A DNA stretch of 64,000 nt, taken from positions 124,001-188,000 of the forward strand of contig CAYRNY010000009.1 in the NCBI GenBank assembly GCA_964425755.1, in the 5' to 3' direction. This DNA is from CAYRNY01 sp964425755. Its GTDB lineage: Bacteria; Chloroflexota; Anaerolineae; Aggregatilineales; Aggregatilineaceae. Below are positions 56,595 through 64,000 of this stretch, piece after piece. The position numbers and the translations under genes are program-made. Under the pieces are notes generated by a model. That model did no database searches, was not told where the DNA came from, and was given only the letters and a program-made list of their open reading frames with translations. The stretch's first letter is position 1. Every line of letters starts with the position of its first letter.

Positions 56595-58604
56595 ATGGTT
56601 TATCCGGTGTTGCAGCGCGAGCTCACCGTGCACCTGAACAACGGGCACTGGTATCTACGCCCGATCGACGAAAAGGAACGCGATATCCTCGGCCCGGTCG
56701 ATTACGGGTGGGAACGGTACGGCCTCTATCCCGACAGCTTCACGTTTGGCGAAGGGCTGCTCGCCGGCAGCCGTATCCCCGGCACGCGGCGGCTGGTCTT
56801 CTGCGCGTGGAGTCCGCAGTGGGAAAGCTTCTACGTTTCCAGCATGGGCGGCGCGGCGTACACGTTTCACGGCGTGGGCGTGAACTACGTCGCCCTGCGT
56901 GAGCGCGCGCACGAGACGTGCGTGCTGGTGCTCAACCACCACCACGGCGAGATTCACGTCCGGCTGGACCCGATCAACCCCGACCCGATCTGGACCGGCT
57001 ATGCGGACCCGGACGGCGAGCGCTTGATCGGGTTCTACGCGCTGCAGCAGGCGCTCTACGACCGCTATGCCGGGGAATATAACGGCGACAACGTGCGCGT
57101 GTTCTGCGTCGGGCCGGCGGCGAAATACACCAACGAGGGCGCGATCGGCTCCAGCCCGCTCAAGCAAGGGCGCTTCCAGCCCACCGAGGAATGGGCCGGG
57201 CGCGGGGGACTCGGCAGCCGGTTGTTGCAGCGCCATAACGTGGTGGGCTGCGTCTTCGGCGGCGACTGGGAAGACCCCGACCTGCGCGATTCGAAAGAGA
57301 TCGACTCGTACTTCCTGGCACACTTCGGGCAGAAGACGATCCAGGCCGATCTCGCTGTGACGACCAAGTACCGCTACGCGCCGGAGTTCGAGACGGGCGG
57401 CACGTTCGGCGTCAACATGAAGACGCTCAACAATCGCATCATGAGCTTCAACTACACCAGCATCTACGCCAGCGACGACGACCGGCTCGACCAGCACGAC
57501 CGCTACATCCTCGACCACTACCTGCAGCAGTTCAACGCGGAGACGATCCGGCAGAAGAACCAGACGCACTGCGGCGAACCCTGCCCGGTCGTGTGCAAGA
57601 AATACTACGGCAAGTATAAGAAGGACTACGAGCCGTATCACGCGCTCGGCCCGCAGATCGGCGTGTTCGACCAGCGCGCCGCCGAAAAAGTCAACCACTA
57701 CGGCGACGCGATGGGCTTCGACGCGATCCAGTTGGGCGGCACGCTGGCCTGGATCATGGAACTGGTCGCGGACGGGATCATCGATCCGGCCCGCTACGGG
57801 TTCCCGCCCGCCGACGAGCTGAACTTCCGCTTCACCGCCGACCCGGGGCAGTTCGACCGCGTGGCGGACAGCGCGCGCAACGCTGATTACGCGGTCGCCG
57901 TGATCCACGCGCTTCTGTTCGACGAACGCGCCGCGATCTTCCGCGACGGGATGCGCGCGGCGGCGAAGGCGCTCGCCGGCGACGACGAGTCGCATCCGGC
58001 GCTCAACCGTGCGGTGTATCTCGCCAACGGTGACGAGGGCTGCATGGTCCCGAACCAGTACTGGGTGCCGGGCATGTTCAGCCCCATGCCGCTGATGGGC
58101 AAGTATTACGTGTACTACGGCGTGGAGTTCCTGACGCCGTACGAGTTGGGGCGGAAGAACGTCGAGCGCTGGGTCTACGAACTGTTCAACGACAACACCG
58201 GGATCTGCCGTTTCCACCGCAAGTGGGCCGAGCTGGTCACGGACGAAATCCTCGAGGCGCATTACGCGCTCGACCTGGATTACAAGGCGCACCAGTTCGC
58301 GCTGGCGAAGGCGATCTACACGCGCGAACGCGCGAAGGCGATCCCCTGGGAGCCGGAACGCGTCGCCGACCTGATCCTGGGCTACCTGGAGATGTGGGCG
58401 CGTGACGGGCTGGAAGACCTCGACCTGCAGTTCTGGATCGCGCGTTTCAAAGAGAACAAGCGCAAGGCCGCGCGCGACTACTGGGACGAGATCCGGCGCG
58501 GCATCGACGCGGCGTTCACCGACGGTCCCGCCGCGATCCCCGACTACCTGACGCCGGGGCAGTCCGGCAAGCTGGAGCCGCATCCGGGCCGGGCGGTAGA
58601 TTGA
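56595..58604 (+). CDS. Aldehyde ferredoxin oxidoreductase-family protein
   Basis: 669 residues; the ATG at 56595 follows AAGGAG. AOR N-terminal domain with SPQWESFYVSSMGGAAYTF, then GPAAKYTNEGAI and GRGGLGSRLL, and the [4Fe-4S] ligands C326, C330, C334 (CGEPCPVVC) with a fourth Cys at 538 (TGICRF). The family uses a tungsten or molybdenum pyranopterin to oxidise aldehydes to acids with ferredoxin. The first Cys spacing here is x3, where the usual pattern is x2. No cofactor-synthesis gene is adjacent. It may be cotranscribed with the HAD gene. Confidence 0.87.
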   Translation: MVYPVLQRELTVHLNNGHWYLRPIDEKERDILGPVDYGWERYGLYPDSFTFGEGLLAGSRIPGTRRLVFCAWSPQWESFYVSSMGGAAYTFHGVGVNYVALRERAHETCVLVLNHHHGEIHVRLDPINPDPIWTGYADPDGERLIGFYALQQALYDRYAGEYNGDNVRVFCVGPAAKYTNEGAIGSSPLKQGRFQPTEEWAGRGGLGSRLLQRHNVVGCVFGGDWEDPDLRDSKEIDSYFLAHFGQKTIQADLAVTTKYRYAPEFETGGTFGVNMKTLNNRIMSFNYTSIYASDDDRLDQHDRYILDHYLQQFNAETIRQKNQTHCGEPCPVVCKKYYGKYKKDYEPYHALGPQIGVFDQRAAEKVNHYGDAMGFDAIQLGGTLAWIMELVADGIIDPARYGFPPADELNFRFTADPGQFDRVADSARNADYAVAVIHALLFDERAAIFRDGMRAAAKALAGDDESHPALNRAVYLANGDEGCMVPNQYWVPGMFSPMPLMGKYYVYYGVEFLTPYELGRKNVERWVYELFNDNTGICRFHRKWAELVTDEILEAHYALDLDYKAHQFALAKAIYTRERAKAIPWEPERVADLILGYLEMWARDGLEDLDLQFWIARFKENKRKAARDYWDEIRRGIDAAFTDGPAAIPDYLTPGQSGKLEPHPGRAVD

Positions 58605-58627
58605 CAGACTCTGTTGATGACGACTGT

Positions 58628-58670
58628 GCAGGGTGTGTTGCGTTTCGCAGCGCACCCTGTGTTGTGTTTT
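58628..58670 (+). terminator. Terminator after the AOR-family gene
   Basis: A long, slightly imperfect stem (58628-58642 with 58645-58661) and a T-rich end. Confidence 0.7.
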
Positions 58671-58780
58671 CTCGCCATTCGATCTTGTTGGCGCGCTCGG
58701 GTTACAATGTATGGTAGAGACCAACCGCACGTTCGATTGAGACTTGACCATCAACACCGGCTATTGCATAGGAGAGACCG

Positions 58781-59218
58781 ATGAAAGTCAAGGATGTTTT
58801 GGCGAAGAAGCCCCCGGGCGTGATCAGTATTTCCCCTGACCGAACGCTGCTCGACGCCAGCAAGCTGTTGTCGGAACATAACATCGGCGTTTTAATCGTC
58901 GTCGATGCCAATCAGTTACCGGTCGGAATCCTGTCCGAGCGCGATATTATCCGTCTGTTGGCCCAGCATGGTGCAGTCGTGCTCGAGCGTTCCGTTAGCA
59001 GCGCGATGACGGAAGGGATCATCATAGCGAATCCCGACGATAATCTGGCGACACTGAGCAACTCGATGACCGAGAATCGTTTTCGTCATGTTCCGATCAT
59101 GGACGGCGATTCCCTCGTTGGAATTGTTTCCATTGGCGATATTGTCAAAGCGCAACTGCGATACTTTGAGGGCGAAGCACGCGCGCTCCAAACGTATATT
59201 ACAGGAGGGCGCGCATGA
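58781..59218 (+). CDS. CBS-domain pair protein
   Basis: 145 residues from the ATG at 58781, GGAGAG upstream. Two CBS motifs form one Bateman module: ISPDRTLLDASKLLSEHNIG with LPVGILSERDI, and NPDDNLATLSNSMTENRFRHVPI with LVGIVSIGDI. Such stand-alone modules bind adenine nucleotides or S-adenosylmethionine and signal energy state to unknown partners. It has its own -10-like TACAAT at 58703-58708. This gene is less GC-biased than its neighbours, suggesting different ancestry or strong selection. Confidence 0.93.
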   Translation: MKVKDVLAKKPPGVISISPDRTLLDASKLLSEHNIGVLIVVDANQLPVGILSERDIIRLLAQHGAVVLERSVSSAMTEGIIIANPDDNLATLSNSMTENRFRHVPIMDGDSLVGIVSIGDIVKAQLRYFEGEARALQTYITGGRA

Positions 59219-59355
59219 GTGCCTGACATGGCGCGGTTGGTCTCGCTTGTACTGCAATGTATCGACACGCTACGCGCAGCGCCCTGAGCGTACGGCCCCA
59301 CGGGCCACAGAGTAGCGTCTGGCGTCCACCGGCACGCCCGATGCTTTTTCATAGG

Positions 59356-60255
59356 CTATTGTTGTCTCGCCCGCCGCACCTGCACCACCAGTGTGCCCAC
59401 CGCCGCCAGCGCCAGCCCGAGCACGCCGCGCAGGTCCTGCGTCTCGCCCAAAAACACCCACGCCAGCAGCGCGATCTGGATCAGCATCGTGTTGTTGATG
59501 ATGCTAGTCTCCACGGCGGGCAGCGTGCGCTGGGTGTGGTTCCACAGCGTGAAGGCGAACGCGGTATTGACCACCGCCAGCCACGCGATGATCGCGACGC
59601 CGCGCGTGTCCAGGCGCGGCAGGCCCTGCGCGACCAGACCGCCCGCCAGCAGCAGCACCGACCCGATGCCCATGCTGATCACCGTGACCAGCAGCGGGGA
59701 GATCGTCGCGGCGCGGTTGACGTGGCGACCCAGCAGCGTCGAGAGCGCGTTTGCCAGCGCGCCCGCCCCCACGATCAGCACGCCGAGCAGCTCCCCGGCA
59801 GCGAACCCCGCCGGGTAGAAATAGACGCCCGCGCCGAGCAGGTACAGCGCGATCCCGCTCCACTGCCCGCGCGTCAGCCCCTCGCCCAGCAGCGCGATAC
59901 CCAGCAGCGCGACCAGCACCGGCGTCACGCTCAGCAGTAGCGACGCGGTCGCGGCGGGCAGCCGCTCCAGCCCCAGGAACTGCGCGCCCTGCGTCACCGC
60001 GTAAAACAGCACGCCGAGCACGACCAGCCGCAGCCAGTCCGCGCGCGTCAGCGCCCGCAGCGCCGCCCGCTGGCCGGGTCGCCACGCCAGCGGCAGCAGG
60101 CACAGCCACGCCGCAAAGTAGCGCAGCCCCGCGAACATCAGCGCGGGGATGTCCTCCAGCCCCAGCTTGATCAGCACCCAGGATGTAGACCACAGGAACG
60201 TCACGAACAACGCTTGCAGCACGGCGCGTGTGTGCGCGGAAACCGGCAGGATCAT
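59356..60255 (-). CDS. EamA/DMT-family transporter
   Basis: 299 residues, ten hydrophobic helices in two EamA halves (about 10-140 and 155-295), the second starting GELLGVLIVGAGALANALSTLLGR. AAGGGG precedes the ATG. The family exports amino acids, nucleobases or other metabolites; substrate not predictable. Monocistronic. Confidence 0.92.
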   Translation of the reverse strand: MILPVSAHTRAVLQALFVTFLWSTSWVLIKLGLEDIPALMFAGLRYFAAWLCLLPLAWRPGQRAALRALTRADWLRLVVLGVLFYAVTQGAQFLGLERLPAATASLLLSVTPVLVALLGIALLGEGLTRGQWSGIALYLLGAGVYFYPAGFAAGELLGVLIVGAGALANALSTLLGRHVNRAATISPLLVTVISMGIGSVLLLAGGLVAQGLPRLDTRGVAIIAWLAVVNTAFAFTLWNHTQRTLPAVETSIINNTMLIQIALLAWVFLGETQDLRGVLGLALAAVGTLVVQVRRARQQ

Positions 60256-60675
60256 GCGCTTCCCCTTTCAGGAATCAAAAAACGGAACCAGGGCGCAGCA
60301 GTAAACCAATGCAGCAACCTCAGTCCCGCAGGCTTTTGTCCCTCAAGATACACGTCCCACGCGCGTACGGTGGGCGTCCGTGGCGCTCGGACCGGTCCCG
60401 GCACGCGCCGCTAAACGTCAGGCAGTGCGCCCCGGCGGAACCCTAGCCACCGGATTGATGCGGCCACAGTATAGCACACCTTCGCGGGAACGGTGCAACG
60501 TTTGAAGTGGGCAGCTACATATTTGAACGTGATCAATTGCGCAGCCGGGGCAAGCGTCGGGTGGGCGTAAGCTAACAGGCCGGGACGTATTATGTTCCGG
60601 CCTGTGCAAATGCGCTGAGGGCGCAGGGTAGCCCGCGTCCTCAGCCGTCCATGTGTTGCTATAGGTTGGTTGCCG
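60256..60675. other. Intergenic region between EamA and FAS1 genes
   Basis: About 420 bases. It contains the terminator hairpin at 60575-60605; the rest shows no gene, tRNA or repeat. Confidence 0.5.
60575..60605 (-). terminator. Hairpin terminator of the FAS1 gene
   Basis: ACAGGCCGG (60575-60583) pairs with CCGGCCTGT (60597-60605); TTAGC follows on the minus strand. Confidence 0.6.
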
Positions 60676-61581
60676 TTACTGCGGGGGCAGCAACACGCCG
60701 TCGATGATGTGCAGCACGCCGTTGCTGGCTTCCAGGTCCGGCAGGAAGACGCTCGCCTGGCCGTCGTTGAAGGTCGTGCCGCTGATGCTGATCGACGCGC
60801 CGTTGAGCGTCCGGGCGGAGCTGAGTGTCACCACCACGTCAGACGTGTACGCGCCGGGGATCACGTGGTACAGCAGCACGCTGCTCAGCAGTTCGGTGTC
60901 GGCGAACAGCTCGTCTTTGGTCAGTTCCAGCGCGCCCAGCGCGGCGGCGAAGGCGTCATTGGTCGGGGCAAGCACGGTGTACGGGCCACCGAACAGTGCC
61001 GCGGTCAACCCGGCGGCGTCCACCGCCTCCAGGAAGATCGTCAGGTTGTTCTCAGCGGCCAGCCCCAGGATGTTCTGCGGCGGGAACAGCACGTTGTCGA
61101 TCACGTGGATCACGCCATTGCTGGCCTCGATGTCAGCGATGATCACGTTCGAAGCACCGTTGATCTGCACGCCCGTCGGGCCGGCACCGAAGTGCACCAT
61201 CGAGCCCTGCAACGTCTTGGCGCTGTCGATGTCTGCGACCTGGTCCGATGTCACGGCACCGGGCACGACGTGGTACAGCAGGATATCGGTCAGCATGGCT
61301 TCATCGGCCAGCAGGTCGGCGGCGCTGATGCCCAGCAGGTCGAGCACGTTGGCGAAAGCGGTATCGGTCGGGGCGAAGACGGTGAACGGTCCGGCACCGG
61401 CCAGCGCGCCATCAAGTTCGGCGGCCTGCAGCGCGGCGACCAGCGTCGTGAAGCGGCCATCAGCGACCGCGATGTCGACGATGGTGTTGCCCTGCGCCTC
61501 GGCGCGCGGGGCCGCCACCGGCAGCGCCGCCGCGATGAGCAGGGTAAGCAAAACGGTGAGTACGGTAACTTTGCGAAGCAT
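60676..61581 (-). CDS. Secreted protein with two fasciclin (FAS1) domains
   Basis: 301 residues. Signal peptide to about residue 30 (AEAQ). Two FAS1 domains: each has FTVFAPTDTAF or YTVLAPTNDAF, LLYHVVPGAVTSD or LLYHVIPGAYTSD, and an IHVIDNVLFPP-like end (IIDGVLLPP). FAS1 repeats mediate adhesion in surface and matrix proteins. No lipobox or membrane anchor is present. Confidence 0.95.
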   Translation of the reverse strand: MLRKVTVLTVLLTLLIAAALPVAAPRAEAQGNTIVDIAVADGRFTTLVAALQAAELDGALAGAGPFTVFAPTDTAFANVLDLLGISAADLLADEAMLTDILLYHVVPGAVTSDQVADIDSAKTLQGSMVHFGAGPTGVQINGASNVIIADIEASNGVIHVIDNVLFPPQNILGLAAENNLTIFLEAVDAAGLTAALFGGPYTVLAPTNDAFAAALGALELTKDELFADTELLSSVLLYHVIPGAYTSDVVVTLSSARTLNGASISISGTTFNDGQASVFLPDLEASNGVLHIIDGVLLPPQ

Positions 61582-61767
61582 GTTGGTTTTCCTCCAGATA
61601 TGGTGATCAGATGTGTTATCGAGCGTTTGCGTTCGTGTGTTTGCGCCGCGCGCAAACCTGGCGCGGTTTGCACGCGACTGATATGGATAGTAAGGTTTTA
61701 AGATGAATTAAAGCCCAACTATTGGTGAGGGATTCCTTAGTCATTCTGTACGCCGGGCCTACAGAAT

Positions 61768-61800
61768 CACAAAGGCCGGGGCAACTTCCCGGCCTTGTGG
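61768..61800 (-). terminator. Hairpin terminator of the DUF4397 gene
   Basis: A 13-bp stem interrupted by one bulge (61768-61780 with 61788-61800) and a weak T-containing end. Confidence 0.6.
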
Positions 61801-61827
61801 CGTGTTGTCGTGGGGTTGGGTGGATGT

Positions 61828-62640
61828 TTAGCTGTCGCCCTCTGCGCCGTCTGCGTCTTCTGTCTCGTCGTCCGGCGCGTCCTCACCGATCGACGCGTTG
61901 GTCAGCGCGTTGATATCTTCGGTGGCGATGCTGTCGATCACGGGCACCGCGTCGTCAGCGGTGCCGGAGACGCTGACGAAGTAATATGTACCCGGCTCAA
62001 GCTCGGTGTCGTCCAGCGCGAGCAGCACCGGTTCGGTTTCGCCTGCCGGTACGATGACCAGGTCATACGTGCCGGACGCGATGGAGAACGTCGCCATACC
62101 GGCGCTGAACCCGGCTTCGTCCGCGCCAACGTAAGGCAGGTCCTCGACCAGCACGGTGCCGTCATCCAGCACCACGTCGATCGCGGGCGCGCCGTTGAGC
62201 GCGTGGAACACCGCGACGCGTGCTTCGCCCTGGTTGATCTCGCTGTAGTCCATGCGCAGCGGCTGCAGCGCGAGCGTATCGTCGTCCGGCGCGCCGATCA
62301 CGGCCAGCGTGGTCCAGGTGTCCGCTTCAAGCGTGTAGTTGACCGGGCCAAGCACGGCCTCGTCGAGTGCTTCGTCTGCCGGCACGAAGGTCACGCGGTA
62401 ATTGCCCGGGACCAGCTCAACCCAACCACTGATGTCGCCGTATGACACGGCCTGGATGTCGCTCAGTTCCTCGTCGATATAGACCTCAAGCGGGCCGGTG
62501 GCGTAAGACAGGTGCGCGATCTGCACGTAAGTGAAGTCGCCGGCTTCCTGCGCGGCTGCCGGGGCGGGCCACAGCGCGATCACGGCGAGCGCGCTCAGAG
62601 CAATCACCGTTGCAAGCGTGGTCAAACGTTTTAACAGCAT
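61828..62640 (-). CDS. Secreted DUF4397-domain protein
   Basis: 270 residues. Signal peptide ends AAAQ near residue 30. Two DUF4397 repeats: IAHLSYATGPLEVYIDEEL with LVPGNYRVTFVPA, and VAVFHALNGAPAIDVVLDDG with IASGTYDLVIVPAG. The second ends LEPGTYYFVSVSG. An acidic C-terminal tail follows. DUF4397 proteins are extracellular beta sandwiches of unknown role; the FAS1 gene just downstream on the same strand may form a surface pair. Confidence 0.92.
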   Translation of the reverse strand: MLLKRLTTLATVIALSALAVIALWPAPAAAQEAGDFTYVQIAHLSYATGPLEVYIDEELSDIQAVSYGDISGWVELVPGNYRVTFVPADEALDEAVLGPVNYTLEADTWTTLAVIGAPDDDTLALQPLRMDYSEINQGEARVAVFHALNGAPAIDVVLDDGTVLVEDLPYVGADEAGFSAGMATFSIASGTYDLVIVPAGETEPVLLALDDTELEPGTYYFVSVSGTADDAVPVIDSIATEDINALTNASIGEDAPDDETEDADGAEGDS

Positions 62641-63115
62641 ACAGCCTCCTTATCATGTTGCCGGTTGTTCGTTGCACTTGAAATTATACGGCATCGTGCA
62701 GCGGCGCGAGGTGGCGTAGTGGCGGGTTTGGGCATAGGCCAGGTGGCGGGTTCCGGCGCGGCGGGGTTAGATGTGCGCGTGCGGCGGGCGTCAGGCAAGC
62801 GGCGGCTGCGCGTTCTACGACGGGGTAGGCAGCACGTAGCGAACCCGGTATACTGTCTCCTTGTTTCAGAATTTCGCCGGTCGAAAAACGGTCACGGTCA
62901 GGTAGACGCCACGATCGTTACGTTTGGCGGCCCGTCCCGCTTTTCAGGGGCCGACCGTCGCCATGCTCGCGCAGCCACGCGGCAGGCACGGCGCGCGCCG
63001 GCGGTCTGCTGCGCGACCGGTGATGCTTTTGGACGCACGCGATCCGTCACTGCCTGCGTTTCACGCGGCGGCGGATCGCGCTGGATCGACAAGCACGGGT
63101 GAGGAATTTTACGCT
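62641..63115. other. Divergent region upstream of the DUF3048 gene
   Basis: About 475 bases. A TATACT at 62849-62854 could serve the rightward gene but would leave a 260-base leader. A longer frame on the plus strand here has no supported product. Confidence 0.45.
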
Positions 63116-64000
63116 ATGCGACGCACGGTATTTGCACTGATCGTCATCGGGACACTTGGCATGATTGTGGCGCTGAGCCTGGCGCGGATGCCGGCGACAT
63201 CCGAAGCACGGCAGGACTTCACGCCGCCGCCGACCAACACGCCCCGGCCATCCCCGACACCATCGTCTACGCCGCTGCCGACGAACACACCGCGTCCAAC
63301 AGCGACCGCTACGCCGACAGCGACGCCCAGCCCGACGAACACCCCGACCGCGACGCCGTCCCCGACCTACACCCCGTCGCCGACCGCGACGATCGTCGGG
63401 CCGAGCGAGTACCCGGAGGGCTTCAACCCGCTGACCGGGCTGCCGTATCCCAACCAGGAAGCGATGAACCGCCGCCCCCTGATCGTCAAGGTGTCGAACT
63501 TCCCGGAGATTGTGCGCCCGCAAAGCGGGCTGCCCAGCGCCGATATCGTGTTTGAGTACGAGGTCGAGGGCGCGGTGACGCGTTTCGCGGCGATCTACCG
63601 CAGCCAGGGCGCGGAGAAGGTCGGCTCGATCCGCAGCGCGCGCCTGCTGGACCTGGAGCTGGTCGAGATGTTCGAGGCGATCCTGGCCTACAGCGGCGCG
63701 AACGATTGGATTTACAATTTCATCCTCGATTCAGAATGGAAGTGGCGCGCGCTCACGCCGCAGATGGGCGTCAACTGCCCGCCGTTCTGCCGCGTGCCTG
63801 ACGGTGACCGGCCCTACGAGCATACGCTGTTTGGCAACACCTACGAGATGTGGGAAGTCGCTGAAGAGCGCCAGATCAACCAGGGTATGCTGGTGCGCGG
63901 CCTCGCGTGGAGCTACGAACCCGATCCCGGCGGCGTCCCGGCGCAGGACATCTTCATCAACTACTGGAGCCCGCGCCAGGATACACGCTGGCAGTACAAC
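63116..64000 (+). CDS. DUF3048-domain protein (YerB-like), cut by the window end
   Basis: The ATG at 63116 follows GAGGAATTTT; 295 codons are present and the frame runs off the right edge. An N-terminal membrane helix or signal peptide (FALIVIGTLGMIVALSLA) is followed by a Thr/Pro linker with repeated TPT and SPT units, then the DUF3048 start NPLTGLPYPNQEAM, RPQSGLPSADIVFEYEVEG and VGSIRSARLLD. YerB-type proteins are secreted or lipid-anchored. The function is unknown. Confidence 0.87.
   Translation, partial: MRRTVFALIVIGTLGMIVALSLARMPATSEARQDFTPPPTNTPRPSPTPSSTPLPTNTPRPTATATPTATPSPTNTPTATPSPTYTPSPTATIVGPSEYPEGFNPLTGLPYPNQEAMNRRPLIVKVSNFPEIVRPQSGLPSADIVFEYEVEGAVTRFAAIYRSQGAEKVGSIRSARLLDLELVEMFEAILAYSGANDWIYNFILDSEWKWRALTPQMGVNCPPFCRVPDGDRPYEHTLFGNTYEMWEVAEERQINQGMLVRGLAWSYEPDPGGVPAQDIFINYWSPRQDTRWQYN

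Noticed and set aside
56655..58757. 700-codon frame antisense to the AOR-family gene
   Set aside because: Low-complexity Arg/Val/Asp composition; the AOR motifs are on the plus strand.
62665..63102. 145-codon plus-strand frame before the DUF3048 gene
   Set aside because: Arg/Ala-rich with no domain and no ribosome site; likely chance in GC-rich DNA.

Overview
The window is high-GC DNA whose gene content and protein style fit a Chloroflexota bacterium, probably of the Anaerolineae group. The signs are Hanks-type Ser/Thr kinases with secreted sensor regions, many signal-peptide proteins with bacterial SH3 repeats, long Thr/Pro/Ser/Ala linkers between membrane anchor and outer domain, and housekeeping genes scattered singly. 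This assignment is an inference: there is no rRNA or tRNA gene here. Coding density is high. There is no prophage, CRISPR array or intact insertion sequence.

Layout. 0-5.1 kb: the end of a glycosyltransferase, a Ser/Thr kinase with two SH3-like modules, a secreted trypsin-like protease and a four-repeat SH3 protein. 5.3-16.2 kb: glmS with a long hairpin-rich leader, a CPBP protease, an RpoD-like sigma factor, inositol-phosphate synthase, a DUF3592 protein, a GNAT enzyme, the GTPase Der and an FHA/zinc-ribbon protein. 16.5-25.2 kb: the c-di-AMP pair cdaA-cdaR, a large TPR protein, argF and an orphan peptide-type ABC binding protein. 26-36 kb: a DJ-1/PfpI protein, an SH3 surface protein, polA translationally coupled to an NHL protein, and a 1009-residue fusion of a receiver domain, an acidic linker, a roadblock-like domain and an IS200 TnpA-like domain. 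36-48.6 kb: two tandem lipoproteins (one SH3, one CARDB/SH3/WD40), a V4R protein, a GNAT enzyme, an SDR, a Bax-inhibitor protein, two paralogous polytopic membrane proteins and a second Ser/Thr kinase. 49-58.6 kb: miaB and a carbohydrate block (ROK kinase, GT20 trehalose-phosphate synthase, trehalose phosphatase, PfkB-like protein, HAD phosphatase, AOR-family protein). 58.8-64 kb: a CBS protein, an EamA transporter, FAS1 and DUF4397 secreted proteins, and the start of a DUF3048 protein.

How the genes fit together. GlmS feeds amino-sugar and cell-wall precursor synthesis. CdaA/CdaR make and control c-di-AMP, which in Firmicutes is tied to the same pathway. The kinases and the FHA protein could form a phospho-Thr signalling layer that reads envelope cues through SH3-type ectodomains. 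The ROK kinase, OtsA and OtsB can convert glucose through glucose-6-phosphate to trehalose.

The most unusual items are the receiver/roadblock/IS200-like fusion, which has lost its transposase active-site residues; an interspersed intergenic palindrome with one copy just upstream of that fusion gene; the structured glmS leader; and a PfkB-like protein whose catalytic GAGD motif is altered.
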